NCBI GenBank assembly: GCA_918026815.1
Contig: CAKJVC010000143.1
Location: forward strand, 620,001 to 684,000
From: Chalara sp. BL73
Taxonomy: Eukaryota > Ascomycota > Leotiomycetes > Helotiales
DNA length: 64,000 nucleotides
Direction of reading: 5' to 3'
Below, piece after piece: positions 1-11,900 of the stretch (its first letter is position 1; every line of letters starts with the position of its first letter). The translations under genes and the position numbers were made by a program. The notes beneath the pieces were generated by a model, which made no database searches, was not told the DNA's origin, and was given only the letters and a program-made list of their open reading frames with translations.

Positions 1-624
1 CACGCTATGCTGAGATCGGAGGATTAATTATTCGACTCTTTGGCCAGACTTACTGCTTATGTAGCTTATCAACGGCTTCAAGTGTCTCCGCAAATGGTAT
101 GGAGCGATCCGCAGCGTGCAGATAGAATATATCGACACAATCCGTGTCAAGTTCTTTTAAGCTTGTATTGAACTCACTGGTCAGAACCTCAGGTCTGTGT
201 TTGCCAGGCTCGTTGGGATACAGCTTGGTGGCAATGGTCAAGCCTCGTTGCTTCCAGCCAGCATCTCGAGTGAATGCCTCCTGCTTCCCACCAACATAAG
301 ATCTGGCGGTGTCGACTTCATTATATCCTGCGCCTTGTAGATGATCAAGATACTTGCTGTATTCGTCAGGGGAGGTAATGCGTGCACCAAAGTTAGAGTC
401 AGGGCCAAAAGTCATCAGACCTGTCATGAAGTTCTCGAGTTAGTACTACCTTGCTAAGTAATTTCGCTCCCAACTACTCATAAAACATCCTGAGGTAGAA
501 ATTTTACTGGCCATATACTCGTGATATGCTATGGGATAGCCAAAATGGGAAAGTTTTTGCTCGGGGAAATGTCAGACTTACCAAGTATGACCCTTGGCTT
601 ACCAGTTCCAGCAATTAACGACAT
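1..624 (-). CDS. Aldo-keto reductase (AKR7 / aflatoxin-aldehyde-reductase-like), N-terminal part, cut by window edge
   Basis: NADPH-dependent aldo-keto reductase of the AKR7 type (family knowledge: reduction of aldehydes and ketones in the cytosol). Exon 1 is 624-582, starting at ATG 624-622; a GTAAGT intron runs 581-421; exon 2 is 420-54 and ends at another GTAAGT donor (53-48). Joining them gives an N-terminus ending ILGLMTFG, the usual family opening. Exon 2 holds the 'DTARSY' segment (Asp and Tyr of the active-site motif) and the 'ATKLYP' and 'DCVDIFYLHAADR' strands of the TIM barrel. The rest of the barrel and the C-terminus lie left of position 1; I could not place the next acceptor with certainty. 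Divergent from the laccase gene, about 2.6 kb away. The family call is firm; the substrate is not known. Confidence 0.85.
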
Positions 625-1207
625 TTTCCCCCGCAAGAGTAAGAATTATTTTGCACAAGCGATGGTAGTACGAATGCAATATAATTGTTGGTGATATGAT
701 CGAATTGGAACGGAGGGGTTAAACGTTGGTCAACGTGGCGTTCAAGCTAAGCTTAAGCTTGAATCCTAATTGGGTAAGGTCTTTATTCAGTTTACAGTAT
801 AGCACAATACTCTTTAAAGACTTTTTAAATTTGGCTTGACTCGACTCGATTACTTGGCATTTCGTCACCTCATTTCGTTCCACAGCGTCTCTCTCTCACT
901 CCCACTCGTTCCTAACAAACATAATACTCTCTTGTAGACTGTAGTAAGTCCCTCCTTGCCAGGCAAACTCTACCAAGCACTGTATCACACCCCCGCCCAC
1001 CCCCTTTTCCCTCTCGCCGGCATTTCCTTGCAAGCTTTTTCAAACCCACGAACCTCTTCTCTTCTCCCTCTCCACAAAAAAGTAATGCCACAAATGTCAT
1101 ATTTCTCCTTTCCACTTTCGATCTGCCGGTCAATCATTTCCTCTTCCTTCTCTTTTGCTCCACCTCGCGATAGGTGTAAGAGAAAGCCGACGAGTACCGG
1201 ACCGCTA

Positions 1208-1260
1208 CTTGCTTGTTGGTTTGCTTGCTTGTTTGCTTGGCTGCTTGCTCGCTTGTCTTG
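1208..1260. repeat. Imperfect GCTT/GTTT simple repeat
   Basis: About 50 bases of tandem GCTT units interrupted by GTTG and GCTC variants inside a pyrimidine-rich stretch. Low-complexity DNA; no function visible. Confidence 0.7.
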
Positions 1261-3167
1261 CATTTTCACGTCAATAATATCGATGCAGGAGGGAGGCCCA
1301 AGCTGTCCTGGAAGTAGTCTTCCGAGGGCGGCATGGTGACCTTCAATCAGACTGTCTCCCATACATGGCTGCATGGAACTTGATGAATGTCATTGTATCG
1401 AGGCCGTCCCTCTGGTCTAAAGGTTGGTTACGTATGCAATTCCGAGCGGCCAGCAGCGGAAAGCAGAAGCAATATACATCACATGCCATAAGATGCAAAT
1501 TAATACCTTGTTTTGAGGGAGGCAGCCCAACAACAGCAAGCGCCTCTCCGCGAAAAACTACTGTACAAGATGGGTGTGAGTCGGGGAGTCTAGTTAGTGC
1601 CTGTCCAGTTGCAAGCATTCAACATTTGCGGCGCGCACAAACACCGTGAAAGGATTGGTATACGTGGCTCTACACCCTTGTTCCCAGCAGCAATTACGTT
1701 CCTTTCTATTACTGAGTGTAGGATTTTGATCCCGAGACCAGACCAGTTGCTATAGTGCAGCCTGGCTTCGGACCATACTATCAACCCGAGGTGCTTTCTT
1801 TAATTTTCATACTTTAGATCGAGCCCTTGGCGCAATTGTGGAGATATCTTTATTTCAAGTCGATGCAGGAGAGGAAGGGAGCGTCGTCAGCCTCCTCTCG
1901 CTAATCCCCCCACCCAACCCCTTGCCTCGACGAACAGTCCCCATTTGGCTTTGGCGAGAACCGCTGAAGCCATGTAGCTCAGGGTCTAAGAGCGAGCACA
2001 GGCCCGTGTTTATTCCTGGCTTCTCCATCAAAGATGCAGGATATTCATCATCTCAATCCCGGACCCATGGAGCTCCAAAGTCGATGTAGCCGATTTAGGA
2101 ACAGCTCACCCGTTGGAGGCTCAAAATCGTGGCTGCTTCCCGGACCTAATGCCATCTGATATACCCCCTCCCTTGCGGAGATTTTTCACGATCCATTCGA
2201 ATCTGCCCACCGCTTCCCGAAGTGTTCTCAATACTCGGAAACCAGATACGAAACAACATTAATGGTGGATTTACAATCTCCCAGTTATTCCCCAAAGCGG
2301 TGCTTATCTTTGCTGAAGAATTCGGTTATCTCTGCTTAGGTACGTAGTCTTTATTCTTTCCCCTTCAATATGCAAGCTAGACGCTGTAAAGTAACGTGTA
2401 TCTGTGTTACTACCTTTGCCTACCACTGCACAATCTTAAAGTCTACGTGTTGCATGCGGTGCCCATGTTTCCAACATATCCGTGTCTCTTTTTTGCATCT
2501 GCCAAGCCAACCCTTTGGGATTTTAGTATCTTCCAGGTTGTTTACGGTTGGGTTCCTGCCGTTTCCACAATTTCTGTAGTCGACGAACCCGGTGTTCTTC
2601 ACGTCTCTTGGTATCTTTGAGCCAAATAGATGAAAGGCTCTGGCATACTCTTTTTCAACTTAGAGATAACTTTATTCAGGGATCAGGACCGCGATTCCGG
2701 CAGAGTCATACAGAAGTCTATACAATGTATTTGACTGTGGACTCGGGTCTCATGGGGCTAGTTTTGCTCGTACTCTTCCAAGTAGAGATCCCGGGGAATT
2801 GAACTTACGTCCCACTTTTGAACAGTCAAGCTCGTACCCGTCCGGCGCCAATGCTTAACCATGTTTTTCTCATAGCTTTGATACTTCAAACGCCCATATG
2901 CGGAGAAACTAGCAATGAGCCATCCGTCAAAACGCAGCGCCATCACCGAAATTCTCCCCCTCGATGGAACGGGAGAGGCGGCCAAAGCTGCTGGAACGCC
3001 TGTGATCAACGTGCGCCATGCATCTTGCCATTCAATGGTACCATTGGCATACGTGTACAGCCATCAGGTGCGGCGTCAAATTAGTTCCGTGAACACTAGT
3101 TGACGAAAGGGCGAATATGGCTTGACACGAGTGGAAGGTCATGGAGTTAGGGATTCTCGAGGACCTC

Positions 3168-3174
3168 TATAAAA
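3168..3174 (+). promoter_or_regulatory. TATA box of the laccase gene
   Basis: A TATAAAA heptamer lies 82 bases upstream of the laccase ATG (3256), followed by a pyrimidine-rich leader with CTTC/CACT repeats. Position and context fit a core promoter of a highly inducible secreted enzyme. Inferred from sequence only. Confidence 0.65.
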
Positions 3175-3255
3175 GAGAGGACAGAGCCCGTTCAAAGTAT
3201 CTTCAAGCACCTACTTCACTCACTCTTTCTTCACATTCGTTATAATATCTTCAAT

Positions 3256-5274
3256 ATGAAGTTGTCACTCTTTACCACAGCTTTAGCTGCATCCATTATA
3301 TCGGCGTCAGCGATACCATTCACTAAACATTCCCCCGCCTCATCCACCGTAAGCAAGCGACAAACTGGTTGCGAGAATACGGCTACTTCCAGAGGTTGTT
3401 GGGGAAACTATTCCATTGACGATGACTTTCTTACCGTTCTTCCTAGAACCGGTGTTACAAGAGGTATGTCCTCTTCCTTGTGCATATTGTATATACTAAC
3501 AACATAAAGAATATTGGCTCTCAGTCGAAAACACTACTGCGGCGCCAGACGGTTACGAGAGGTCAGTCCTGAGTTTCAACGGCACTGTCCCAGGACCTGC
3601 AATCACAGCAGACTGGGGAGACGAGGTTGTTATCCACGTTACCAACAATCTTGATCACAACGGCACTGCCATTCATTGGCACGGTATTCGCCAACTAAAC
3701 ACGAATGAATTTGACGGTGTTCCAGGCGTAACGCAGTATGTTCCCATGATCCCCATGAAACCCCTTCAGAGAAGGTGGAGGTAGACAGCAGCTGACTAAT
3801 GGCAAATAAGATGCCCTATTGCGCCGGGAGATAGCTTCACGTATAAATTCCACGCTGATCATTATGGAACCACTTGGTACCATTCACACTTCACCTTGCA
3901 ATATGGCGATGGACTTCTTGGACCACTGGTCATCAACGGCCCAGCCACTGCGGACTATGATGAGGACCTAGGAGTTGTCTTTCTTTCTGATTGGACTCAT
4001 CAAAGTGCCTTTGAATTATGGTCGACTACTGCTTCCAGAGGTGCACCTCCATCACTGGATACTGGTCTTATCAACGGGCTGAACACCTTTGATTGCTCCG
4101 GCTCGACAGACGAGAAGTGCCTTGGGACTGGGAAAAAGTTCGAGTTGAACTTTGAAGCTGGCAAGAAATATCGCATTCGTCTTATAAACTCCGCAATTGA
4201 TGGCCACTTTCAATTTTCCTTGGACGGCCATTCTTTCCAGGTCATTGCCATGGACTTGGTGCCAATCGTTCCCTACGAAGCCGAGAGCCTCTACATCTCT
4301 ATTGGCCAGCGCTACGATATCGTTGTTGAGGCAAATGCCGACCCTGGGGATTACTGGCTTCGGGCTGGTTGGCAATCTGCCTGCACTAACAACCAAAATG
4401 CGGACGGTATGACTGGAATCATTAGATACGATAACACTAGCACGGCAGACCCAACTTCTACCGGTATCACGGTTGATACCTTCTGCGGAGACGAGGATGT
4501 CTCAACATTGGTGCCTCATGTACCGTTGAATGTTGGCAACTACTCGAGTATGACGGTCGAATCTCTAGGATTCACGTTTGGTAGCTATTTTGAATGGACC
4601 GTCAACAGCAGTACGTATTATTGGCACACCTGTTCTGATCTCTCGACTGACCGACTGACTGCAAAAGGTTCATTGGTTTTGGACTGGGAAAATCCGACTA
4701 ATCTCATGATTTTAAATGGCGAATCTATCTGGCCAACCGAGTACAACGTTATTCCCATTGAAGTAAGAAGCTATCGTTCTAGTTATTGCTCAAGACTAAC
4801 CGTATGATAGGCAGCATCAGAGAGCGATTGGGCAGTGTTTGTGATCCAAGACAAAACGGGCTTTGGGTAGATTCCGTCCTCTTTGTTATGTATCAAACCC
4901 ATCTAATTCTCACCAGTATCACACACCCCATCCATCTCCACGGCCACGACTTCTGGATTATTGCTCAAGAATACACTTCCTATGACCCCGAAAACCCCAA
5001 CTTCAACTTTGTCAACCCACCCCGTCGAGACGTTGCCTCGCTTCCCGGAAACGGTTATTTAGCGATCGCCTTTGAGATAGATAATCCTGGGTCGTGGATC
5101 ATGCATTGCCATATCGCTTGGCATGCTTCCCAGGGCTTTGCGCTCCAGTTCGTGGAAAGCGAGAGCCAGATTGTCTCTACTTTCGCGGATGAGACAGGAT
5201 TCCAGGATACTTGTACAAACTGGAACTCGTATACAACCGTTCAGCTTTATGAGCAGGATGATTCAGGAATCTAA
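3256..5274 (+). CDS. Laccase (secreted multicopper oxidase, asco-laccase type)
   Basis: Oxidises phenols with reduction of O2 to water, outside the cell. Six exons: 3256-3463, 3510-3735, 3811-4610, 4668-4762, 4811-4866, 4917-5274 (1743 nt, 580 residues). A signal peptide (residues 1 to about 19, ending SASA) starts at the only sensible ATG, 82 bases after a TATA box. All four copper motifs are present: HWHG (125-128), HSH (169-171), HPIHLHGH (465-472) and HCHIAWH (525-531). The residue ten after the T1 cysteine is Phe (536), where many asco-laccases have Leu. The C-terminus DSGI matches the DSG(L/V/I) tail typical of asco-laccases, which plugs the water channel. Intron 3 (4611-4667) is 57 nt and stop-free, so retention would add 19 residues in frame. 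Family call is firm; substrates and whether it acts in melanin, lignin or phytoalexin chemistry are unknown. Confidence 0.95.
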
Positions 5275-6171
5275 TTTGATATTTTTTGGCATGGGAGTCT
5301 GCAGGGGCATTTAGGAAGACTTTGACATTTATGGATGATTTATGATAGCTTTGTCAGCTTTCTCAAGGTATAGCTTTTACTGCATTTCTTTGTTATATAC
5401 CGATTACTCAGAATAATAGAGTGATGCGTTTGTGGTTGCTAGTAGTCATTTAGCTGTATCCGTTTGAGATATAGTATTAGACACAATAGTAATCTTCGAC
5501 AATGTATTTTCTATCAGCCTGCCATTCCTTAAAGCAACATCCGTGTCACAGAAAGAAACCGCACAATCTTTAACTATTCCTCAAAGCTGTACATATGAAT
5601 CAATTACGATTTTCATAGTTCTTGCTCGTTAGTTACCAAGAGGCAGGTACCGAACTTTTGGTTTGGGTCTTAAAGTGGATACTGGCCTATTCTATGGAGA
5701 GAGTAATTTGGTGAACGACTTTATGTTGATATATCCCTAACCTTTTTCGGGAGAAAAGATAGCCCGGAACACTCGATTTTAAACTCGTGAAATCAATCTA
5801 TTACAATCATTGTAGGTTGATCTTATTATACTTCGCGAAGTACAGTCAGCTCAATACCGGATGCTCCGGGTAAGTGCATTAACGAAAACGAGAGCCTGGA
5901 CTGCGATCTTATGTTTCTCACCATAGCCCTCTGTTCAATATCTTGAACTTTGAAGAGATTTTCATTCAATTGTTAAGTCTATCTCCTTAAGTATATTTGC
6001 TAAATATATACTATTTACATTCCGTTTTCGGTACACACGGAACTTGTTCACACCGAGCTTTGCTCCGCCCGTTGACGTTGCGTCATAACACCATCTCTTC
6101 TTCAATTGACATTTCTATATGAACATTTCCACTCCGCGTGCATTTCAATAACATTAATTGTGCGCAAAAGC
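5275..6171. other. Intergenic region, laccase 3' to syntaxin 5'
   Basis: AT-rich, no open frame of note. Holds the laccase 3' UTR and the syntaxin promoter and leader. Nothing else seen. Confidence 0.5.
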
Positions 6172-7301
6172 ATGTCTTACGCCCAGTATCAACAATATGG
6201 CGGGAACCCCTATAGTCAAGGCCCAGACGTCGAAGCTGGATACGGCGGACAAGTCAGTTTCGCCTCTCTAAAGGCTTCCAGGTACAACAACTAACTTGAA
6301 TCTTTGTCTACAGCACCTCGGACAGAACCCTGGCGCGCCACCATTGAGCCACGAACTAAGTAACTACTCACAGAGCTCGCATTATTCCAACGCTGCAGCT
6401 CCTGGCTTCCCGAGCGCATCGACAACGCTTTCGCAAGAAGACTTCCTTTCGCGCATCGACCTCGCCAAAGCCGATATCCGCACCCTCTCATCCTCCATCT
6501 CGCAAATCGCCTCTCTCCACGAACGCTCCATCGGGTCCGCAGACAACTCCTCCTCCGCACAACTCGAGAGCCTCGTCACGCAGACGCAGCTCAAGAACAC
6601 ACAGATCCGGGACCAGATCAAGTTCCTCGAGGGCGATGCTGTCAAGACGCCGAGTACCGACACCAGCAAGAAGATCAAGACGACGCAGGCGAATACCCTG
6701 AAGAAGGAGTTCGAGAAGGCGCTGCAGGATTATCGACAGGAGGAGCTTGCGTATCAGGCGCGGTATCGGGAGCAGATTGCGAGACAGTACCGTATCGTGA
6801 ATCCACAGGCGAGCGAAGCGGAGGTGCGGGAGGCTAGCGAGCTGGATTGGGGGAGTGAGGGTGTTTTCCAGGCTGCTGTTCGTAGCCCCCTTCTCATCCG
6901 TGAGGGAAAAAAAATGCTGATAGCGTAATGGATAGTTAAAAAGCAACCGCTCCGGCCAAGCCTCGTCCGTGCTAGGCGCTGTGCGCGCTAGACACAACGA
7001 CCTCCAGCGCATCGAGCAGACGCTCACGGAGCTCGCGGCCATCTTCGCGGATCTCGCGCAGATCGTCGAGTCGCAAGATCCCGTCGTGGAACACACCGAG
7101 CAGAACGCCATCCAGACCGCGGAGGACGTGGATAAAGCCAACGAGCAGATTACCAAGGCCAATAGGATTGCGCGGGCGACCCGACGCAAGAAGTGGTGGT
7201 GCTTGCTTATTGTTGTGCTTATCATTTTGGCTATTGCGCTGGGTGTTGGGTTGGGCATTGGCTTGACAAGGGAGGGCACGAAAACTGTGTCGGGGAATTA
7301 G
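6172..7301 (+). CDS. SSO1: Plasma-membrane syntaxin (Qa-SNARE, Sso1/Sso2 type)
   Basis: t-SNARE for fusion of secretory vesicles with the plasma membrane; partners in yeast are Sec9 and Snc1/2. Three exons: 6172-6252, 6314-6877, 6936-7301 (1011 nt, 336 residues). The start gives MSYAQYQQYGG, a short Tyr/Gln/Gly-rich leader usual in filamentous fungi. An Habc-type helical region follows (about 60-200), with 'RYREQIARQYRIVNPQA' typical of syntaxins. The SNARE helix ends in the last exon; the zero-layer Gln lies in 'IVESQDPVV'. A basic juxtamembrane patch (ATRRKKWW) precedes one transmembrane helix and a short tail (LTREGTKTVSGN). Intron 2 uses the donor GTTCGT, and only this junction restores the frame. 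No operon-like context. The symbol is assigned by family and not by orthology testing. Confidence 0.93.
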
Positions 7302-7638
7302 TGGCGAGGAATGTATATGGAGGATAGATAATGATCATGAAAAGCATGAGGTCGAAGATTTATTAGTTTTACGGAATATAATGTAATAGAACTTTCGTTC
7401 GGTTAGGGCTTTTATTTATGGAAGATGAGGTACGTATTCTCTCCCGTCTGATTTACGCCTGATAGGTAGGCCATAGGGAATGGGAATCGTCGATATCTTA
7501 ACTTGGTTAAAAGGCCATGCTTTTCAATGTTCTCGATCCTTACAGTACAATGCCCGCCAAAATGCCCTTACATATCCCAATGTGACGCCGAAAAAAGGGA
7601 CCATCCTAAATATGCTTGCTCATATATAACGAAATCGC
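7302..7638. other. Convergent 3' ends, syntaxin and Erv41-like genes
   Basis: About 340 bases between two stop codons on opposite strands; AT-rich 3' UTR material. Nothing else seen. Confidence 0.5.
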
Positions 7639-8915
7639 TCAATCCTCATATTCATGACTCTTCCCAGTTAAGAACCCTTCGCTCTTCCTCCTCCTCTTCC
7701 CGCTCTGCTCCTTCGCCCACTCCATCAATGTGAATCCCCAATGACCCGCTACAAGCACACCACTGAACACATTTACCACCTTAACCAGGAATCGCAGAAA
7801 GCCATCCCTAGTCTCTTCGACGCTCAAGAGTATAGGCTCAATGTCGTACTTGAAGAATATTCCAGGTGGCGAGAGCTCGCCAATGACGTGTGATTGTTCT
7901 GTCACAGCATACTGGTTCGTGAAGATTGTGCGTGAGGCGGAGTAGACGGTTGGGACCACGGAGACGAAGTATTGGAACTTATAAAAATGATTAGGCGTGC
8001 CTGAGACGGTGCGGTCGAGGGGATTGTGAAGGGATGGGTAGAATTCGCCGAAGGAGAGCTCAGAGATGATGTGCGAGAAGTTGAATGCTATAATCACGAA
8101 TTAGATATTTCTGGAGAGAAGATGGGTTGGAACGTACCGTTATGGTCCAAATGGCCTTGAGAGCCCCATTCCATGTACCCATGACCACGTGCAGTGATAT
8201 GGAAATCTCCCTGCACCTTGTTCACTTCCAAGCTGCCAAACACACGGCAGCTATCCGGTCCGTTGCGTCCATTTTTCAGCCGGGGTGTCTTTGCAAACTT
8301 CTGTCGTCGCCCGCCTGCAGCAGCAATGATATCATGCACGTGCTCCTCTCCAAAACCCTCATCGTGGTCGTGGAAGCCCTCTCCTGTAATAAGTCGCCCT
8401 TCCGCGTCCTTTCCCAAGCTATGAATGCCTCGAGCATCGACCCATTGGCCCCAATTAGTTGGATCCCTCTTCAGCATCTCCCCAGCTAATATTCTGTCCC
8501 CAGCAGCATCTTGCACATTGATGTGGATATCCTCGCATCGCATCTTCACCACAATGTCCAAGTTGATTTGGAGGTTGTGCCCTACGCCCTTCTCAACGGC
8601 GAAGGAATGGGTTTCTTCGCCGCGCCACCAACGTCGGAATTCAGAGGTCACGAGGAGGAAGGAGACGATGAGCATTGCGATGGTCCATTTTCCGCCACTG
8701 GAGGTTTTGGTTACGTACTGAGGCTTTGCCTTAGCTGGAGAGTAGAATGTTAGCGAATGTCTTTTAAGCTACCGCTCTTTAAAGTGACCAATTCACATGA
8801 GAGGATAGAATTGGATAAAATACTCACGGAAATAATCAAAAGCTTTAACTATATTGCCCGTCTTGTCCCCAAAAGCATCCTCGTCGAGGCCGCCATGTTG
8901 CGAGAAGCCGTTCAT
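7639..8915 (-). CDS. ERV41: Erv41/ERGIC2-like COPII vesicle protein
   Basis: Membrane protein cycling between ER and Golgi; with Erv46 it forms a retrieval receptor for ER residents (family knowledge). Three exons: 8915-8828, 8734-8138, 8087-7639 (1134 nt, 377 residues). The N-terminus (MNGFSQHGGLDEDAFGD, then KAFDYFPK) is the ERGIC N-terminal domain. Transmembrane helix 1 is at about residues 46-60 (TIAMLIVSFLLVTSE). The luminal domain contains 'DIVVKMRCEDIHINVQD' and, late, 'YQF'-like and 'VTEQSH' family signatures. A second hydrophobic helix near residue 335 (VVNVFSGVLVAGHWGF) precedes a Lys/Arg-rich cytosolic tail. The start is fixed by exon 1, whose phase fits only the CTCTCCAG acceptor. 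Convergent with the syntaxin gene, another secretory-pathway component. Exon joins are strong; orthology to Erv41 rather than another ERGIC member rests on memory of the family. Confidence 0.9.
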
Positions 8916-11900
8916 CTCCACTGCACTCTTCTAACTTAATCTTGGTATACACATAGATTCCAGATCCGAATTATAGTTAGCGTAATATCTGAGTAGTGAG
9001 CCAGCAAGGCAAATCGAGAAAAAGTTGGTGATTTGGTCTCAAGAACAATTTCGAGCCTTGAACAATTGAGCTCGAGATGAGGATACGTGGTGGTAGACGC
9101 AAGCAAGTCTTTGATTGGTTGAAATGCAAGGCTGATAGTCGAGACCCGGACCTTTGAGCATCGCCTATAATAGCTTGGCAAAGCAGGAACCCGCTACCCA
9201 TCTATCCACACAGCTAGCACAAGCACTTATTCTTCATCTTTTCAAGGTCACGCAGCCAGCTATTACACCAAAATGTCGATATTACCAAAAGCCTAGATAA
9301 CTCATTTCTATATTCTATATTGTTTGCTCCGTGATACTTCTCTCAAGTCTTGCCTTCTCTTCAACACGAGCTAATTAGACAGAGCATAATGCTGTACTCT
9401 CTGAACATAAATACCTTAAAGTGGCATCGCAGTAACCGAGATATGGTTGCATTAAACATATAGTTCCATCGGTTATTTCAACTTCTTGTTGCATCATTTC
9501 CCGACCATTATGGAACTGAAGTCTAGGTTGATTCACACGCGTTTGGGTTCGTAGTTGGATCACCGGCTCAAACAGGCCTCAAGGAAAATGATAAGGAAGC
9601 TGAAAAGTCGGATTGGGGGCTCTGGGCGTTGGAAATACCCTCACGCTTGGCGTCTTCTCCTCAAAAATACTACCTATGCTGAAGACACATGGCTTTTGGA
9701 CAGAGCCACCGCCGCTTATACCCTTGTGCCTCAGTGGAAGACAATTATTCCGTTGCCCTGCCACGATCAAGGCTAGAATGCATGCTTTCACGTACAGGAC
9801 TTAGTTTCCCTGCAATGGCTCCCTTCTGAAGCAGTGAGAAGAAACCATATTCTGGTAGAAGCAAAATGCATGCTGCGTTTCATACGTAAGGTCTCGACCC
9901 CCAATACCGCTCATCATATTTCAGATATCACCGGTCATCTGTGACGGGATTTGGAATATTGGGGGCTTCTCTGAGTCAAGGATCCCATGAATTTATCTGT
10001 CAATGCTTTGAAAAATGCCTTTTATCATACATGCCAGGGTTCAATCAACCACTCGTTTAAGACTTGTGTGCAAATAAGCCGCCCCGAGCTCATTCAATGT
10101 TGTGGCTTGAATCTCGTGTTACTTGCAAGGCATATTCTCGAGAAAAAAATTCCCATTTTGTGACTCGTTTCTGGGAAAAGACTATGTGACCTACTAGATC
10201 TGTAGGCGTACTTTCATTCCAGATCACAAGAGATACTTGGGAGTACGGGAGAAAAAATTTCTCTGGGATACTTCCTACTCTGAATTTGTGACCTTGTACT
10301 TTGAAAGGCATATTTAGAATTTGGTATCCCCTTTTGTCTTCTGCTACCCGTTTAAGTAGAAGAACCTTAATTGAAAGATTGTTTAGATTATCCTTTCATA
10401 TCTAATTTCAAATCTGCTTCTTCCTCCGGAGAAGCTTGAAAACTGCTCCATGCAAGCACAGCGCGTTACCATGAAATGTACTTGGACAATCCTTCATAAC
10501 ATCGAGTTCCATTGGAAACCACAGGAACTTCTGCAGCACAGCAAACACCGCCATATCGGTATCCACATGCTGACTATAATGTCATGCAAGAAAGTAATCG
10601 ACAAATTTAAAATAGTAGCTTTGATCCTTATTGGACTTCCAATCACACAGATAGGACTGACTAGTTGGCACAAACAACGATAGTACTGAAAGTATGAAAC
10701 ATGTTACACATACCTTGATTGAATCCTGTGAAAGAGATCAAAACCAATTCAGGTGTTCCTTGTTATTATATGTCTATGAAACACAATATAACCCATCGAT
10801 ATCTCGATCCACTCTACTAGAGTGGGACCTTCTTTCAGCGCGTTTAAAGAGCTGAGTGTTGTATGTTTCAAGATACGCAAAGAGCCAAGAATACAACTAT
10901 TGCATATGCATTTCAAATGCACTAGCCAGAATGCCAATGACTCAACCTGGAGAACCTATTAGGAGCTCTCGGGAATTCCTCAAGGTCCAGCAAGACTCCT
11001 GTGAAAAAGCATGTGTAATACGCGTGGGAAGAGTATTTGTCATAAGTAAAAATATATTCTTGGAATGAGTAATATCCATCGCTTCAACATGTTAAAACGA
11101 AATGTAGCGATGCGCCAATTTGAATATTATCATACCATTACTGATGATCCCCCAAGTCCCATCATGACATGAGCTCAAGTGACGCAATGATACATGATAT
11201 AACGGCCACTTTCACTTTTGAAAAATGGCTGCCTTGAATCCCGGAGCGCCCGAGCCTAATTCTATTCCGGCGCTATTCCGTTGTATCGTGATTAACACAG
11301 TAAGCGGAAGCTAACACCGTGGAAATCACCGACGAGCAGTAAAGCTTGAGGAGGGAAAGCCACTTTTGAAGAGGAGCATTGGGGCGCAGCACCAGATTTT
11401 GTGGGTCGGGTCACGCTTCTGTAAACGAGACTTGGCAACAGCCTTTGTACTACGTGACGATTGGTAGCCTTACGAGATGCAGGGATGTGATGTTAAAACG
11501 AAAAGAATTATGAATTGTATGCCAATTGATGCAACCCAGAAGGAAAAATAGGCGATTACTTATCAGCGGTTTGGGGAGAGGGGTGAATTTCTGATTTCAT
11601 CACCCACGTCACCAGGGAATGGATCTACAGCCAGTATGTCTTATTGGTCCGTGGTATGCTTAACGATTAAGATCTATGCAGCTAGTCTGTTGCGTCAAAG
11701 GCCACTTAGACAATGCTACTATTCTACTACATGGGCGAGAGCTACAGCTCCTTAATTTACCAGCATGCAGAGACATGGCCGAAGAACGAAAGCACCGCGC
11801 ACAAAATGTATTACCGTCTTGTTGTCCCCGTAGAGGTTCCGCAATACCTATTCGGGGCACGTAGCTGAGCGCTCGGCGTATTTCATATCGAATCTACAAT

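Larger units (their letters stand above)
625..3255. other. Intergenic region between divergent AKR and laccase genes
   Basis: No gene is supported here. A pyrimidine-rich stretch (about 880-1180) and a GCTT-type simple repeat (1208-1260) look like leader or promoter DNA. Open frames exist on both strands at 0.95-1.65 kb but overlap each other and resemble no family. The last 150 bases are the laccase promoter. Confidence 0.5.

Noticed and set aside
912..1649. Overlapping open frames up to 129 codons on both strands
   Set aside because: They overlap on opposite strands in a pyrimidine-rich simple-repeat region and resemble no family; no splice partners found.
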